NCBI RefSeq assembly: GCF_040703125.1
Contig: NZ_CP160035.1
Location: 2,445,001-2,509,000, forward strand
Origin: Flavobacterium ovatum
GTDB taxonomy: Bacteria; Bacteroidota; Bacteroidia; Flavobacteriales; Flavobacteriaceae
Direction: 5' to 3'
Length of the DNA stretch: 64,000 bases
The notes below the pieces were generated by a model. The model ran no database searches, was not told the origin of the DNA, and was given only the letters and a program-made list of their open reading frames with translations. A program made the translations under genes and the position numbers. Positions 46,200 to 56,211 of the stretch are shown piece by piece (within the stretch, counting starts at the first letter, position 1; each line of letters starts with the position of its first letter).

Positions 46200-47126
46200 C
46201 TATAATTTGATTGGCTTTTCGGCTGTAAAGATAAAATACAAACCAATTAGTATAAATGGAATACTTAACCATTGCCCTGTAGAAAATAAACCTAATGAAC
46301 TTTCAAAACCACCTTGACTTTCTTTAACATACTCAACAATAAAGCGAATAGTCCATAAGGCAACTAAAAATAGCCCAAATAAATAGCCTGATTTTAACCT
46401 CGTGTCCGTTTTCCAGTATAAAAACAACAATAAAGCAAATACAAATACATAGCAAAAGGATTCATATAATTGAGCTGGATGTTTTAATGGAACTTGATCT
46501 AATAACATCGAATATTGAGGGTTGTTTGCAATCGCATGATATGCCTCTGTAGGATTTGAAATATTTGTTAAAGAGACGGCTTCTCTAGGTGAGAATTGGT
46601 CTCTTATAAATTGAATTCCAAATATTGAATCAGTTTTTTTACCAACGATTTCAGAGTTAAAGAAATTCCCTAAGCGTACAAATATAGCACCACTTGCAAC
46701 AGCAATTACTACACGGTCTAATATCCATAACAAGGGTCTTTTAAGTACTTTTTTACTGTAAAAATACATGGCAACTATAATCGATATTGCTGCACCGTGA
46801 CTCGCTAAACCTTGGTATCCAGTAAATTCAAATGAGGGCGTAAATCGAAAAGGAAGAAAGATTTCTAGTAAATGATTGCGGAAATATTCCCAATCATAAA
46901 AGAGAACATGTCCCAGTCGTGCTCCTAATAAAGTAGCTAATACAGTCCAAACGAATAAAGAATCTAGTTTTTCTATGGACTCATTTTCACGATCAAAAAT
47001 ATTTTTCATGATGTACCACCCTAATCCAAAAGCAATTACAAACATGAGGCTGTAAAAACGTATCACGAAAAATCCTAAATCAATACCTTCTGAAGGGTTC
47101 CATACAATGTTTAATACGTGTGTCAT
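46200..47126 (-). CDS. lgt: Prolipoprotein diacylglyceryl transferase
   Basis: A 308-residue inner-membrane enzyme with about seven membrane segments. Conserved blocks seen are FYSLMFVIAFGLGWY near the N-terminus, GARLGHVLFYDWEYF, the Lgt signature VRLGNFFNSEIVG, and HPAQLYES. It transfers diacylglycerol from phosphatidylglycerol to the lipobox Cys of prolipoproteins, the first step of lipoprotein maturation. The insertion between the signature and HPAQLYES is longer than in E. coli, as often seen in Bacteroidota. It lies downstream of yidD (107-nt gap). Confidence 0.95.
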   Translation of the reverse strand: MTHVLNIVWNPSEGIDLGFFVIRFYSLMFVIAFGLGWYIMKNIFDRENESIEKLDSLFVWTVLATLLGARLGHVLFYDWEYFRNHLLEIFLPFRFTPSFEFTGYQGLASHGAAISIIVAMYFYSKKVLKRPLLWILDRVVIAVASGAIFVRLGNFFNSEIVGKKTDSIFGIQFIRDQFSPREAVSLTNISNPTEAYHAIANNPQYSMLLDQVPLKHPAQLYESFCYVFVFALLLFLYWKTDTRLKSGYLFGLFLVALWTIRFIVEYVKESQGGFESSLGLFSTGQWLSIPFILIGLYFIFTAEKPIKL

Positions 47127-47233
47127 TATGTAAATTTTGGTGTAAAAATACTGTTTTTGTTTTGAGTTTCAATATTAAATTGAAGTTATGAAGAGGTATT
47201 AAGAACAGTTTAACAGTCTTAATTGGTGTTAAT

Positions 47234-47467
47234 TTAATTGTTGTTTTTCTTAGGCGGTACAGGATCATAACCTGTTTTACTCCATGGGTGACAGCTTAAA
47301 ATACGTCTTAATCCTAAATATCCACCATAAAGTAATCCATGTGTTTGTAGTGCCTCAATCATATAAGAGGAACAAGTAGGTTCAAAACGGCAAGCAGCAG
47401 GTGTAAATGGAGAAATGGCTGACTGATAAAATCGAACAAGAAATATAAAAGGAGTTGTTAATTTCAT
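47234..47467 (-). CDS. yidD: Membrane-protein insertion efficiency factor YidD
   Basis: A 77-residue protein with the full YidD pattern: FYQSAISPF near residue 13, [19 protein letters not shown] with the conserved Cys pair, then [15 protein letters not shown] and GYDPVP. In E. coli it assists YidC-mediated insertion of membrane proteins. It sits between cysS and lgt on the same strand. Confidence 0.95.
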   Translation of the reverse strand: MKLTTPFIFLVRFYQSAISPFTPAACRFEPTCSSYMIEALQTHGLLYGGYLGLRRILSCHPWSKTGYDPVPPKKNNN

Positions 47468-47491
47468 TATAAGAGGATTGTATCATTAAAT

Positions 47492-47524
47492 GAAAAAGGT
47501 CCAATTGCTAAAACAATTGAACCT
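47492..47524 (-). terminator. Intrinsic terminator of cysS
   Basis: On the minus strand AGGTTCAATTG pairs with CAATTGGACCT, followed by a short T-run. It lies between cysS and yidD, so yidD may have its own promoter. Confidence 0.75.
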
Positions 47525-47530
47525 AATTAA

Positions 47531-49009
47531 TTATATAGTGAAGCTTGTGCCTTCTTTGCTATCTTTTAGTTGAATTCCGACTGCAAGTAATTGATCTCGT
47601 ATTTGATCAGATAAAGTAAAATTCTTGTCTGCACGCGCTTGATTACGCATTTCTATAAGAAGTTTAACGGTACCTTCTAATTTTTCATTTTGACTGTTCG
47701 AAACTTTTTCGTTTTCCAAGCCTAAAACATCAAAAACGAATGCATTCATTACCGTTGATAAACTTGATAAATCTTCGACAGTTACTGTTTCTTTTCTGTC
47801 TTTTAATAAATTAATATAACGAACTCCTTCAAATAATTGTGCAATTAATATTGGAGAATTAAAATCATCATTCATAGCGTCATAACACAACTGTTTCCAT
47901 TCGGAAATAGCTAGTGTACTTTTAGGGCTAGGCGAAATTTGTTTAAGCCCGTCAATAGATTCCATCAATCGTTTGTATCCTTTTTCAGCTGCTACAATCG
48001 CATCATCAGAAAAATCAAGTATACTACGATAATGTGCTTGAAGCATAAAAAAACGTGCTACAGATGCCGGAAAAGGTTTGCTTAGAATATCATTTTTACC
48101 AGAAAGAATTTCTCCAGGTAAAATATTATTCCCTGTTGATTTAGCCATTTTTTTACCGTTTAAGGTCAGCATATTGGCGTGTAACCAGTAATTTACAGGC
48201 GTTTGTCCTGTACAAGCTTCGTTTTGTGCAATTTCACATTCGTGATGCGGGAATTTTAAGTCCATTCCGCCACCGTGAATATCAAAATGATTACCAAGGT
48301 ACTTGGTACTCATAGCCGTACATTCTAAATGCCAACCAGGGAAGCCTTCACCCCAAGGAGATGGCCAACGCATAATATGTTGTGGTTCTGCTTTCTTCCA
48401 TAGAGCAAAATCTTGTGGGTTTCTTTTGTCTGATTGCCCGTCTAAATCTCGAGTGTTGGCAAGCATATCCTCAATATTTCGTCCACTTAGGATACCGTAA
48501 TTGTGGTTTTTGTTATATTTTACCACATCAAAATAAATCGATCCGTTAGCTTCGTAACCGATTCCAGAATCAATTATTTTTTTGATAATTTCAATTTGTT
48601 CAATGATATGTCCTGTAGCTGTCGGTTCAATACTAGGAGGTAGGAAATTGAAAGCTTTTAAAATCTCATGAAAATCTACAGTGTAGCGTTGTACAACTTC
48701 CATTGGTTCAAGTTGCTCCAATCGTGCTTTTTTGGCAATTTTATCCTCTCCTTCATCAGCGTCATCTACCATGTGTCCCACATCAGTAATATTACGTACA
48801 TAACGTACTTTGTATCCGACATGCTGTAAATAACGAAAAATGATATCAAACGACATGAAAGTACGCAAATTACCCAAGTGTACATTACTGTAAACTGTAG
48901 GGCCACAAACATACATTCCTACGTTTCCTTCATGAATAGGAATAAAAGCCTCTTTCTCTCCAGATAGAGAATTGTATAATTTTATGTTTTGAGTACGATA
49001 TAAAGGCAT
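47531..49009 (-). CDS. cysS: Cysteinyl-tRNA synthetase
   Basis: A 492-residue class I synthetase. The zinc Cys is in MYVCGPTVY, the HIGH motif is HLGN, the cysteine-binding segment is [13 protein letters not shown] with [20 protein letters not shown], and the KMSKS motif is KMAKS in [11 protein letters not shown]. The C-terminal helical anticodon-binding part includes [18 protein letters not shown]. It charges tRNA-Cys. It is slightly longer than the E. coli enzyme because of an insertion before the helical domain. Confidence 0.98.
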   Translation of the reverse strand: MPLYRTQNIKLYNSLSGEKEAFIPIHEGNVGMYVCGPTVYSNVHLGNLRTFMSFDIIFRYLQHVGYKVRYVRNITDVGHMVDDADEGEDKIAKKARLEQLEPMEVVQRYTVDFHEILKAFNFLPPSIEPTATGHIIEQIEIIKKIIDSGIGYEANGSIYFDVVKYNKNHNYGILSGRNIEDMLANTRDLDGQSDKRNPQDFALWKKAEPQHIMRWPSPWGEGFPGWHLECTAMSTKYLGNHFDIHGGGMDLKFPHHECEIAQNEACTGQTPVNYWLHANMLTLNGKKMAKSTGNNILPGEILSGKNDILSKPFPASVARFFMLQAHYRSILDFSDDAIVAAEKGYKRLMESIDGLKQISPSPKSTLAISEWKQLCYDAMNDDFNSPILIAQLFEGVRYINLLKDRKETVTVEDLSSLSTVMNAFVFDVLGLENEKVSNSQNEKLEGTVKLLIEMRNQARADKNFTLSDQIRDQLLAVGIQLKDSKEGTSFTI

Positions 49010-49050
49010 TTTTATATTTTTTTGGAGCTTTATCCTGATTTTTTTATTTC

Positions 49051-49175
49051 AATCTTTTTTAATTTCTAGCCTCTAAAAAGCTCAGACTAGAAATTAAAAA
49101 GGATTTCCACTTCAAATGTAATTCACTGAACTCATATAAAAAAATATAAAAGTTATGAAGTAATCAGGGCTATGG
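49051..49175 (-). repeat. Hairpin-box intergenic repeat, copy E (degraded)
   Basis: Plus-strand layout: AATC, stem TTTTTTAATTTCTAG (49055-49069) / CTAGAAATTAAAAA (49087-49100), then GGATTTCCACTTC, TTCACTGAACTC and GAAGTAATCAGGGCTAT. The flanking AATC and GGATTTCCACTTC equal those of copy B, but the stem is entirely different and still pairs. Confidence 0.6.
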
Positions 49176-49189
49176 ATTTAGTGGGGCAA

Positions 49190-49864
49190 TTAAAATTTAG
49201 TTTCTAATTTGATGTAATCTAAAAATTCACGTCTAGTTTGTTCTTCTTTAAACTTACCACCAAATTCAGAAGTCACAGTGCTACTCTCAATATCTTTAAT
49301 ACCACGAGAATTTACGCAAAGGTGTTTAGCGTCAATCACACAAGCAACATCTTCAGTTCCAAGTGCGTTTTGAAGTTCTTGTACAATTTGCATCGTTAAA
49401 CGTTCTTGTACTTGTGGTCTTTTTGCATAATGCTCCACAATACGATTCATTTTAGACAACCCAATCACTGTACCTTTAGAAATATAAGCCACATGTGCTC
49501 TTCCAATGATAGGTAGTAAATGGTGTTCGCAAGTAGAGTAGAGTGTAATGTTTTTTTCTACCAACATTTCACCATACTTATAGTTGTTGTCAAAAGTTGA
49601 AGCTTTTGGTTTTTTGTTTGGATTTAATCCACCAAAAATTTCTTTAACAAACATCTTAGCCACACGATTTGGTGTTCCTTTGATGCTGTCATCCGTCAAA
49701 TCCATTCCTAGTGTTTGTAGAATGCTTTCAACATCTTTCTTTATCAATTCAATCTTTTCATCGTCACTTAGGTCAAAAGCGTCTTCTCGGACAGGGTTTT
49801 TTGCACATGAACCAATATGATTATCTCCTATTTCATCATGTAATTCTTCATTTTGTATCATCAA
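49190..49864 (-). CDS. folE: GTP cyclohydrolase I
   Basis: A 224-residue enzyme that opens GTP to dihydroneopterin triphosphate for folate or pterin synthesis. The zinc ligands are in LYSTCEHHLLPIIGRAHVAY (Cys and His) and AKHLCVNSRGI (Cys). The conserved GLSKMNRIVEHYAKRPQVQERLT and SSTVTSEFGGKF blocks are present. The N-terminal 40 residues are a charged extension (EDAFDLSDDEKIELIKKD). It is transcribed alone. Confidence 0.97.
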   Translation of the reverse strand: MMIQNEELHDEIGDNHIGSCAKNPVREDAFDLSDDEKIELIKKDVESILQTLGMDLTDDSIKGTPNRVAKMFVKEIFGGLNPNKKPKASTFDNNYKYGEMLVEKNITLYSTCEHHLLPIIGRAHVAYISKGTVIGLSKMNRIVEHYAKRPQVQERLTMQIVQELQNALGTEDVACVIDAKHLCVNSRGIKDIESSTVTSEFGGKFKEEQTRREFLDYIKLETKF

Positions 49865-49969
49865 ATTCTTCTATTATAAAAGAGGTTATTTTTAAGTTGG
49901 CAAAGTTAATTAATAATTATGAAACTATGTAATTCGACAAAAGTTAAATAAAATATTTTCTAGGTAAAA

Positions 49970-50012
49970 AAATAACGGCAAAACCTAATAAATGGGTTTT
50001 TGCCGTTATTTA
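49970..50012 (-). terminator. Intrinsic terminator of the aminotransferase
   Basis: AATAACGGCAAAACC and GGGTTTTTGCCGTTATT form a stem with A/T runs on both sides. It would end the minus-strand aminotransferase transcript. Confidence 0.8.
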
Positions 50013-50148
50013 TATGTTATAAATCAAATATGGTTATCCGCAGCTAGTACTAAACTATAAAAAAGACAGGGATGATGATTATTTCAACTGATTTTTTGAG
50101 AATCCTTATAAATTTATAGGAAACACCGTCATCTATGTTTTAGTTCGT

Positions 50149-51372
50149 TTAGTCAATAACCATTGGTTTTTTGTATTTTATAGCTTTGTATACTTTAAGA
50201 GCTTCTTTTAAGATTTGAACTGAACGGATTAAATCTTCCTTTTTCAAGACATAAGCCATACGAACTTGGTTTTTTCCCATTCCTGGAGTCGAATAAAATC
50301 CTGCTGCAGGAGCAATCATTACGGTTTCTCCGTCCAATTCGTAATTTTTTAATAACCATTTCGCAAAATGATCGGTATCTTTTACTGGAAGTTGTACAAT
50401 GCAATAAAAAGCTGCTTTTGGAAGTGTTACTTCAACACCTTCAATTTTAAGCAATTCAGTTATTAATGTATCTCTTCTTATCTTGTACTCTTTAATTGTT
50501 TTTGTGAAATAACTTTTTGGAGTATCTAGAGCAGCTTCACAGGCAATTTGTTCAATAGTTGGAGGGCATAAACGCGCTTGTGCAAATTTCATTGCAGTAG
50601 CGATTACTTCTTTGTTTTTGGTAACCATACAACCAATACGAGCACCACACATACTATATCTTTTGGATACAGAGTCAATCATGATAACGTTTTGTTCTAG
50701 GCCTACAAGGTTCATTACAGAATAATGAATATCTTCTTTGTCGTAAATAAATTCACGATATACTTCATCAGCAATTAGAAACAAATCATGTCTTTTGACT
50801 AATTCTCCTAATTGTTGTATTTCTTGTTCTGAATATAAATTACCAGTAGGGTTACTAGGATTACAAATTAAAATCGCTTTGGTTCGTGGCGTGATTAAGC
50901 TTTCAAATTTCTCAATAGAAGGTAGAGCAAAACCATCTTCAAAGCTAGAAGTTACAGGGATTACCTTTGCACCAGACTCTTCAGAAAAGGCACTATAGTT
51001 AGCATAAAAAGGCTCTGGGATAATTACTTCATCACCTGGGTCCATAATACTACCCATAGCAAATAATAAAGCTTCAGATCCACCGGTGGTAATCATAACA
51101 TCTTTAGTATCTACATTGACACGTTGTCTTTTGTAAAATTGAGCTAGTTTTTTTCTATAGGATTTATTCCCTTCAGAGGGACCGTATTCAATTACATCTA
51201 ATTCAATGTTTTTGATAGCTTGTATGGCTTTTTCAGGACTTTTGATGTCTGGTTGGCCAATGTTAAGGTGGTAAACTTTTAATCCTTTTCTATTTGCAAT
51301 ATCTGCAAATGGAGCTAGTTTACGTATTGGGGATTGAGGCATTTTGCGTCCTCTTATTGATATATTAGGCAT
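50149..51372 (-). CDS. Class I/II PLP-dependent aminotransferase
   Basis: A 407-residue fold-type I enzyme. Seen are the substrate-binding YHLNIGQPDIKSP, the cofactor motifs TGGSEALLFAMG, IICNPSNPTGN-like (ILICNPSNPTGNLYS), ADEVYREFIYD, and the PLP Lys in MIDSVSKRYSMCGARIG. The C-terminal Arg for the substrate carboxylate lies in QVRMAYV. Enzymes like this are usually annotated aspartate or aromatic aminotransferase; I cannot settle the substrate. It stands alone, divergent from the PDZ protease gene. Confidence 0.88.
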   Translation of the reverse strand: MPNISIRGRKMPQSPIRKLAPFADIANRKGLKVYHLNIGQPDIKSPEKAIQAIKNIELDVIEYGPSEGNKSYRKKLAQFYKRQRVNVDTKDVMITTGGSEALLFAMGSIMDPGDEVIIPEPFYANYSAFSEESGAKVIPVTSSFEDGFALPSIEKFESLITPRTKAILICNPSNPTGNLYSEQEIQQLGELVKRHDLFLIADEVYREFIYDKEDIHYSVMNLVGLEQNVIMIDSVSKRYSMCGARIGCMVTKNKEVIATAMKFAQARLCPPTIEQIACEAALDTPKSYFTKTIKEYKIRRDTLITELLKIEGVEVTLPKAAFYCIVQLPVKDTDHFAKWLLKNYELDGETVMIAPAAGFYSTPGMGKNQVRMAYVLKKEDLIRSVQILKEALKVYKAIKYKKPMVID

Positions 51373-51494
51373 GTTACTGAATTTGGTGCAAATTTGCGAT
51401 TTTTTTTTGAACTAACTTAATGCTGGATACACAATTTGTAAATATCTAGCAAAAAATGCAAGATATTTATTAAATTTATAAAAACTACTATAAC

Positions 51495-52820
51495 ATGGGG
51501 AAAATAATCTTATTTTTTTTCTGTTTTCTTCAAATCTTTCCTATTATGGGACAAGATGATTTTCAATTTATAAAAAAAAAGAACAGGGTAAGTTTTTCAT
51601 TTCAACTCGTAAATAACTTAGTGCTAGTACCTTTAAAAATAAATGGAGTTGAGTTGACTTTTTTATTAGATTCGGGTGTTGCTCAAACTATAGTTTTTAG
51701 TATTGATGATCAAAATGATTTCGAATTTAAGAATACGCAGAAGGTTTTGTTAAAAGGTTTTGGAAGTGATTATACTGTTCCTGGATTGAAATCTACGGAT
51801 AATATTTTAGAAGTCAAAGGCATGATATCACGTTCGCATTTGTTATATATAGTTCTAGGGGAAGAATTTAATTTTTCAGAACATCTTGGAGTTCCTGTAA
51901 ATGGTATTATGGGGTATACTTTTTTAAAAAATAATTTGGTAGAAATTAATTATTCAAGACATAGGATAACAGTTTATGATGATAACAATAGGAATAGAAA
52001 AAAAATAGAAGCGAAATTCTCTAAGGTTCCTCTCAGTATTGAAAAAAACAAGCCTTACCTTATTGGAAATGTAAAATTGAATGGAAGTGTTGATTCCTTG
52101 AAATTATTAGTAGATATAGGCAATAGCGATTCAATTTGGCTTTTTGAAAATGAGAAAGTAGCAATTCCAAATAAAAATTTTGAAGATTATTTAGGTAAAG
52201 GTTTTAGTGGAGATGTTTTTGGTAAAAGGGCTCAAATAGATGAATTTCGATTGCTAGATTTTAAGTTTTCAAACCCTATAGTTGCTTTTCCTGATTCTTC
52301 TTCAATAAAATTTTTAAAATTTATTCCTGAAAGAATGGGATCTGTAGGAGGAGAAATTTTAAAAAGATTCACTGTGATTATGGACTATAAAAATAGAGCT
52401 ATGTATTTAAAACCCAATAAAATGTTCAAAAACCCCTTTTTGTATAATAAAAGTGGCCTTGAGATTATACATGCGGGAATGAAATTAGTAAATATTGAAG
52501 ATACACGAAAGTCACTTTTATTAAAAACGGCAACAGTTTTTAATTTAAATGTTAAAAATACATCAAGCAATTTTAAGTACAAATTTGAATTAAAACCTAT
52601 TTATAAAATAGCAAGTGTACGGTTAAATTCCACAGCTGAAAAATCGGGGATTCTAAAAGGAGATATAATTGTTTCAATAAATAAGCATACAGCTGAAAGC
52701 TATTCTTATCAAGAGATATATGCTATTTTAAAATCAGAAAACGAAAAATATATTACGATAGAAGTGATTAGAAATGGAAAAAGACACCAATTTAAATTTA
52801 AACTAATCGATATTCTATAA
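51495..52820 (+). CDS. Aspartyl protease-like protein with C-terminal PDZ domain
   Basis: The 441-residue protein has a signal peptide (about residues 1-19, ending FPIMGQ). Residues about 40-300 hold two retropepsin-like halves. The first carries the motif FLLDSGVAQT (D-S-G). The second reads LLVDIGNSDSIW, with Ile where Ser or Thr is expected, so only one half shows a complete catalytic triplet. A PDZ domain fills the last 100 residues (IASVRLNSTAEKSGILKGDIIVSINK). It is probably a periplasmic or lipid-face quality-control protease, or an inactive relative. It has its own terminator. Confidence 0.78.
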   Translation: MGKIILFFFCFLQIFPIMGQDDFQFIKKKNRVSFSFQLVNNLVLVPLKINGVELTFLLDSGVAQTIVFSIDDQNDFEFKNTQKVLLKGFGSDYTVPGLKSTDNILEVKGMISRSHLLYIVLGEEFNFSEHLGVPVNGIMGYTFLKNNLVEINYSRHRITVYDDNNRNRKKIEAKFSKVPLSIEKNKPYLIGNVKLNGSVDSLKLLVDIGNSDSIWLFENEKVAIPNKNFEDYLGKGFSGDVFGKRAQIDEFRLLDFKFSNPIVAFPDSSSIKFLKFIPERMGSVGGEILKRFTVIMDYKNRAMYLKPNKMFKNPFLYNKSGLEIIHAGMKLVNIEDTRKSLLLKTATVFNLNVKNTSSNFKYKFELKPIYKIASVRLNSTAEKSGILKGDIIVSINKHTAESYSYQEIYAILKSENEKYITIEVIRNGKRHQFKFKLIDIL

Positions 52821-52858
52821 AAAAAAATACTCCAAGGTTTTGATTCTTTGGAGTATTT
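52821..52858. terminator. Bidirectional terminator
   Basis: AAATACTCCAA pairs with TTGGAGTATTT, with A-runs to the left. It separates the convergent protease and DUF1573 genes. Confidence 0.8.
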
Positions 52859-52866
52859 GGTGTGTA

Positions 52867-53256
52867 TTAGTTGGCGATGACATCACCTTTAATTTTTAAT
52901 GGAATCCTACCTTCGTCATAGTTTACTGCATTCGTTTCTACAGTAATAGTTTTTCTAATTGGTCCCGATGTCATATTGTACTTTATTTCAATTTTCCCTG
53001 ATTTCCCTGGGAGTACAGAATCCGATGTTTTAGAAAGGATAGTACACCCAGCAGTAGATTGAACCGAATAGATAAGCAATGGGGCGTTTCCTGTATTTGT
53101 AAATTCAAATACGCGAATTCCATTGTCGTGATCTTTTGTAATGGTACCAAAATCGATAGTATTGTTTTTGGCTTTGAAATCAATTTTAGCTCCATTTTGT
53201 GCGAATCCAATACAGCAAAATAATAGGAATGCGATAAAAGCGGCTATTTTTTTCAT
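52867..53256 (-). CDS. Exported DUF1573 protein
   Basis: A 129-residue protein with a signal peptide (about residues 1-19, ending IGFAQ) and one DUF1573/Ig-like domain: IDFGTITKDHDNGIRVFEFTNTGNAPLLI, then the single Cys in VQSTAGCTI and LPGKSGKIEIKYN. DUF1573 domains have an ASH/MSP-like beta-sandwich and are found in large numbers in Bacteroidota periplasm; the role is not established. It is convergent with the protease gene and divergent from valS. Confidence 0.88.
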   Translation of the reverse strand: MKKIAAFIAFLLFCCIGFAQNGAKIDFKAKNNTIDFGTITKDHDNGIRVFEFTNTGNAPLLIYSVQSTAGCTILSKTSDSVLPGKSGKIEIKYNMTSGPIRKTITVETNAVNYDEGRIPLKIKGDVIAN

Positions 53257-53396
53257 GGGTTTTATTTTTGAAAAAGTAAAGATACTTGCTTTTAATTAGG
53301 ACACAATTTTTTATTTCGCTTTTTATAGTGTACTTAATTATTTACTTTTGTTCCCTAATTGAATTACAAGAATCAGACCAAAGTAGAAAGTTTATA

Positions 53397-53446
53397 TGTT
53401 TAAGTGGTTATTTGCTTAATCGATTAAACATATAACCACTTAAACA
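53397..53446 (+). promoter_or_regulatory. Leader hairpin directly before valS
   Basis: TGTTTAAGTGGTTAT (53397-53411) and ATAACCACTTAAACA (53432-53446) are exact reverse complements around a 20-nt loop. The hairpin ends 13 nt before the valS start codon, so it covers the ribosome-entry region. No T-run follows, so it is not an intrinsic terminator. Confidence 0.5.
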
Positions 53447-53459
53447 AATAAAAAATACA

Positions 53460-56093
53460 ATGACAATTCCCGCACAATTTGACGCCGAAACGATTGAGAA
53501 TAAATGGTATGACTACTGGATGAAAAACAACTATTTTCATTCAGAACCAGATCATAGAACACCTTATACCATTGTGATTCCGCCACCCAATGTCACAGGA
53601 GTATTGCACATGGGACATATGTTGAACAATACCATTCAAGATGTTTTGATACGTCGTGCTCGTTTAAAAGGGTTCAATGCTTGCTGGGTTCCTGGTACTG
53701 ATCACGCCTCTATTGCCACAGAAGCCAAAGTTGTAGCCAAATTAAAGTCGGAAGGAATTAATAAAAATGACCTGACACGCGAGGAGTTCTTGAAGCATGC
53801 ATGGGATTGGACTGAGAAATACGGTGGAACTATCCTAGAGCAATTGAAACAATTGGGTTGTTCTTGTGACTGGGAACGTACTAAATTTACTATGGATCCG
53901 GATATGTCTGCTTCTGTAATCAAATCTTTTGTGGATTTGTACAACAAAGGATTGATTTATCGTGGATACAGAATGGTAAACTGGGATCCAGAAGCCAAAA
54001 CTACTTTATCCGATGAAGAAGTTATTTTTGAAGAAAGACAAGGAAAATTATATTTCTTAAGATATAAAATAGAAGGATCAGAAGATTATTTAACAATCGC
54101 AACGACTCGTCCCGAAACAATTTTTGGAGATTCGGCTATTTGTATTAATCCAAATGACGAACGTTTTGCACATTTAAAGGGTAAAAAAGCGATTGTGCCT
54201 ATTTGTGGTCGTGTGATTCCTATAATAGAAGACGAATATGTTGATATTGAATTCGGTACGGGTTGCTTGAAAGTAACGCCTGCACACGATATGAATGATA
54301 AAACGTTGGGCGAAAAGCACAATCTTGAAATCATTGACATCTTCAATGAAGATGCGACTTTCAATAGTTTTGGTATGCATTACCAAGGGCAAGACCGTTT
54401 TGTGGTTCGTGAGGCTATCGCCAAAGAACTGGAAGAAAACGGAGATTTGACCAAAACAGAAGTCCATTTGAATAAGGTAGGAACTTCTGAAAGAACCAAA
54501 GCCGTTATCGAACCAAGATTATCTGACCAATGGTTTCTTAAAATGGAAGATTTGGTAAAACCAGCAATCCAATCTGTTTTGGTAGATGGTGATATCAAAT
54601 TGCATCCAAAACGTTTTGAAAATACTTATGCGCATTGGTTAAACAACATACGTGACTGGAATATCTCTCGCCAATTGTGGTGGGGACAACAAATTCCAGC
54701 TTATTTCTACGGAGATGGAAAAGAAGATTTTGTAGTTGCTGAAAATATTGAAGATGCTTTGAAATTGGCGCAAGCTAAAACTTCTAACCCCTCACTTCTA
54801 ACCTCTGACCTTAGACAAGACGTAGATGCACTAGACACTTGGTTTTCTTCATGGTTGTGGCCAATGTCTGTTTTTGGCGGAATTATGGACCCGGAAAGTG
54901 AAGATTTTAAATATTACTATCCAACCAATGATTTGGTTACCGGTCCAGACATTTTGTTTTTCTGGGTAGCGCGTATGATCATTGCTGGATATGAATATGC
55001 CGATGCAAAACCATTTACCAATGTGTATTTAACAGGTTTGGTACGTGACAAACAAAGGCGTAAAATGTCTAAATCATTGGGTAATTCGCCTGAACCATTA
55101 GAATTAATCAAGAAATTTGGTGCTGATGGAGTGCGTGTAGGATTGCTATTGAGTGCTTCTGCAGGAAACGATATCATGTTTGATGAAGAATTATGCAACC
55201 AAGGAAAAGGATTTTCGAATAAAATTTGGAACGCCTTCAAATTGATTAAAGGATGGGAAGTTTCTAGCGAAATTGAGCAACCAGAATCATCAAAAGTGGC
55301 CATCGAATGGTACGAAGCTAAATTCCAACAAGTATTAGCTGAGATTGAAGATAATTTTGATAAATATAGAATTTCAGAAGCTTTAATGGCAATCTACAAA
55401 CTCGTTTGGGATGATTTCTGTTCATGGTTCTTAGAAATGATCAAGCCGGGCTACCAACAACCAATTGATAGCGTAACTTTTGCGAAAGCGATAGAAATGC
55501 TTGAAAATAACATAAAATTGTTGCATCCTTTCATGCCGTTCTTAACGGAAGAAATTTGGCAATTAATCGCCGAAAGAACTCCAAAAGAAGCTTTGATTGT
55601 TTCGACTTGGCCAGAAGCAAAACCATTCAACGCTAATTTGATTGCTGATTTTGACATCACCATGGACGTAATTTCGGGAATTAGAACGATTCGTAAAGAC
55701 AAAAACATTCCATTCAAGGATACTATTGAGTTGAAAGCGATCAATAATGATGCGATTTCGACTTACTTTGATACTGTTGTAACCAAATTGGGGAATATAT
55801 CTTCTTTTGAATACGTAGCCGAAAAAGTGGATGGAGCACTTTCTTACCGTGTGAACTCGAATGAATATTTTATTCCAGTTGCTGGAAATATTGATGTAGC
55901 TGCCGAAATTGAAAAACTAACGGCCGAATTGGTGTACACAAAAGGTTTCTTGAAATCTGTACAAGGCAAATTATCGAATGAGAAATTTGTAGCGGGTGCA
56001 CCCGAAAAAGTTATCGCAAACGAAAGACAAAAAGAAGCAGATGCGCTTGCAAAAATCGAAACTATTGAACAAAGTATTGCTGGTTTGAAGTAA
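53460..56093 (+). CDS. valS: Valyl-tRNA synthetase
   Basis: An 877-residue class I synthetase. HIGH is HMGH in PPPNVTGVLHMGHML, KMSKS is in RRKMSKSLGNSPEP, and the editing domain shows TTRPETIFGD. The Val-specific WDPEAKTTLSDEEVIF block is present, and the C-terminal coiled coil (AEIEKLTAELVYTKG ... IETIEQSIAGL) that clamps the tRNA elbow is intact. It charges and proofreads tRNA-Val. The gene stands alone with a 5' hairpin and a 3' terminator. Confidence 0.98.
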   Translation: MTIPAQFDAETIENKWYDYWMKNNYFHSEPDHRTPYTIVIPPPNVTGVLHMGHMLNNTIQDVLIRRARLKGFNACWVPGTDHASIATEAKVVAKLKSEGINKNDLTREEFLKHAWDWTEKYGGTILEQLKQLGCSCDWERTKFTMDPDMSASVIKSFVDLYNKGLIYRGYRMVNWDPEAKTTLSDEEVIFEERQGKLYFLRYKIEGSEDYLTIATTRPETIFGDSAICINPNDERFAHLKGKKAIVPICGRVIPIIEDEYVDIEFGTGCLKVTPAHDMNDKTLGEKHNLEIIDIFNEDATFNSFGMHYQGQDRFVVREAIAKELEENGDLTKTEVHLNKVGTSERTKAVIEPRLSDQWFLKMEDLVKPAIQSVLVDGDIKLHPKRFENTYAHWLNNIRDWNISRQLWWGQQIPAYFYGDGKEDFVVAENIEDALKLAQAKTSNPSLLTSDLRQDVDALDTWFSSWLWPMSVFGGIMDPESEDFKYYYPTNDLVTGPDILFFWVARMIIAGYEYADAKPFTNVYLTGLVRDKQRRKMSKSLGNSPEPLELIKKFGADGVRVGLLLSASAGNDIMFDEELCNQGKGFSNKIWNAFKLIKGWEVSSEIEQPESSKVAIEWYEAKFQQVLAEIEDNFDKYRISEALMAIYKLVWDDFCSWFLEMIKPGYQQPIDSVTFAKAIEMLENNIKLLHPFMPFLTEEIWQLIAERTPKEALIVSTWPEAKPFNANLIADFDITMDVISGIRTIRKDKNIPFKDTIELKAINNDAISTYFDTVVTKLGNISSFEYVAEKVDGALSYRVNSNEYFIPVAGNIDVAAEIEKLTAELVYTKGFLKSVQGKLSNEKFVAGAPEKVIANERQKEADALAKIETIEQSIAGLK

Positions 56094-56114
56094 TACTGTA
56101 ATTGATTTATACCT

Positions 56115-56144
56115 CAAAAGGCTGTCCACAAGACAGCCTTTTTT
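56115..56144 (+). terminator. Intrinsic terminator of valS
   Basis: AAAAGGCTGTC pairs with GACAGCCTTTT around a 6-nt loop, followed by T. Confidence 0.92.
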
Positions 56145-56211
56145 GTTGAATAGTAAAAACGAATTAGAAGTTTCAGGAGCAGAAAGAATCTTTTTCATAA
56201 ATTAGCCTCCG

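Noticed and set aside
53257..53459. T-box leader before valS
   Set aside because: No T-box conserved sequence or specifier-loop layout is seen, and there is no terminator hairpin with T-run; only a simple inverted repeat.
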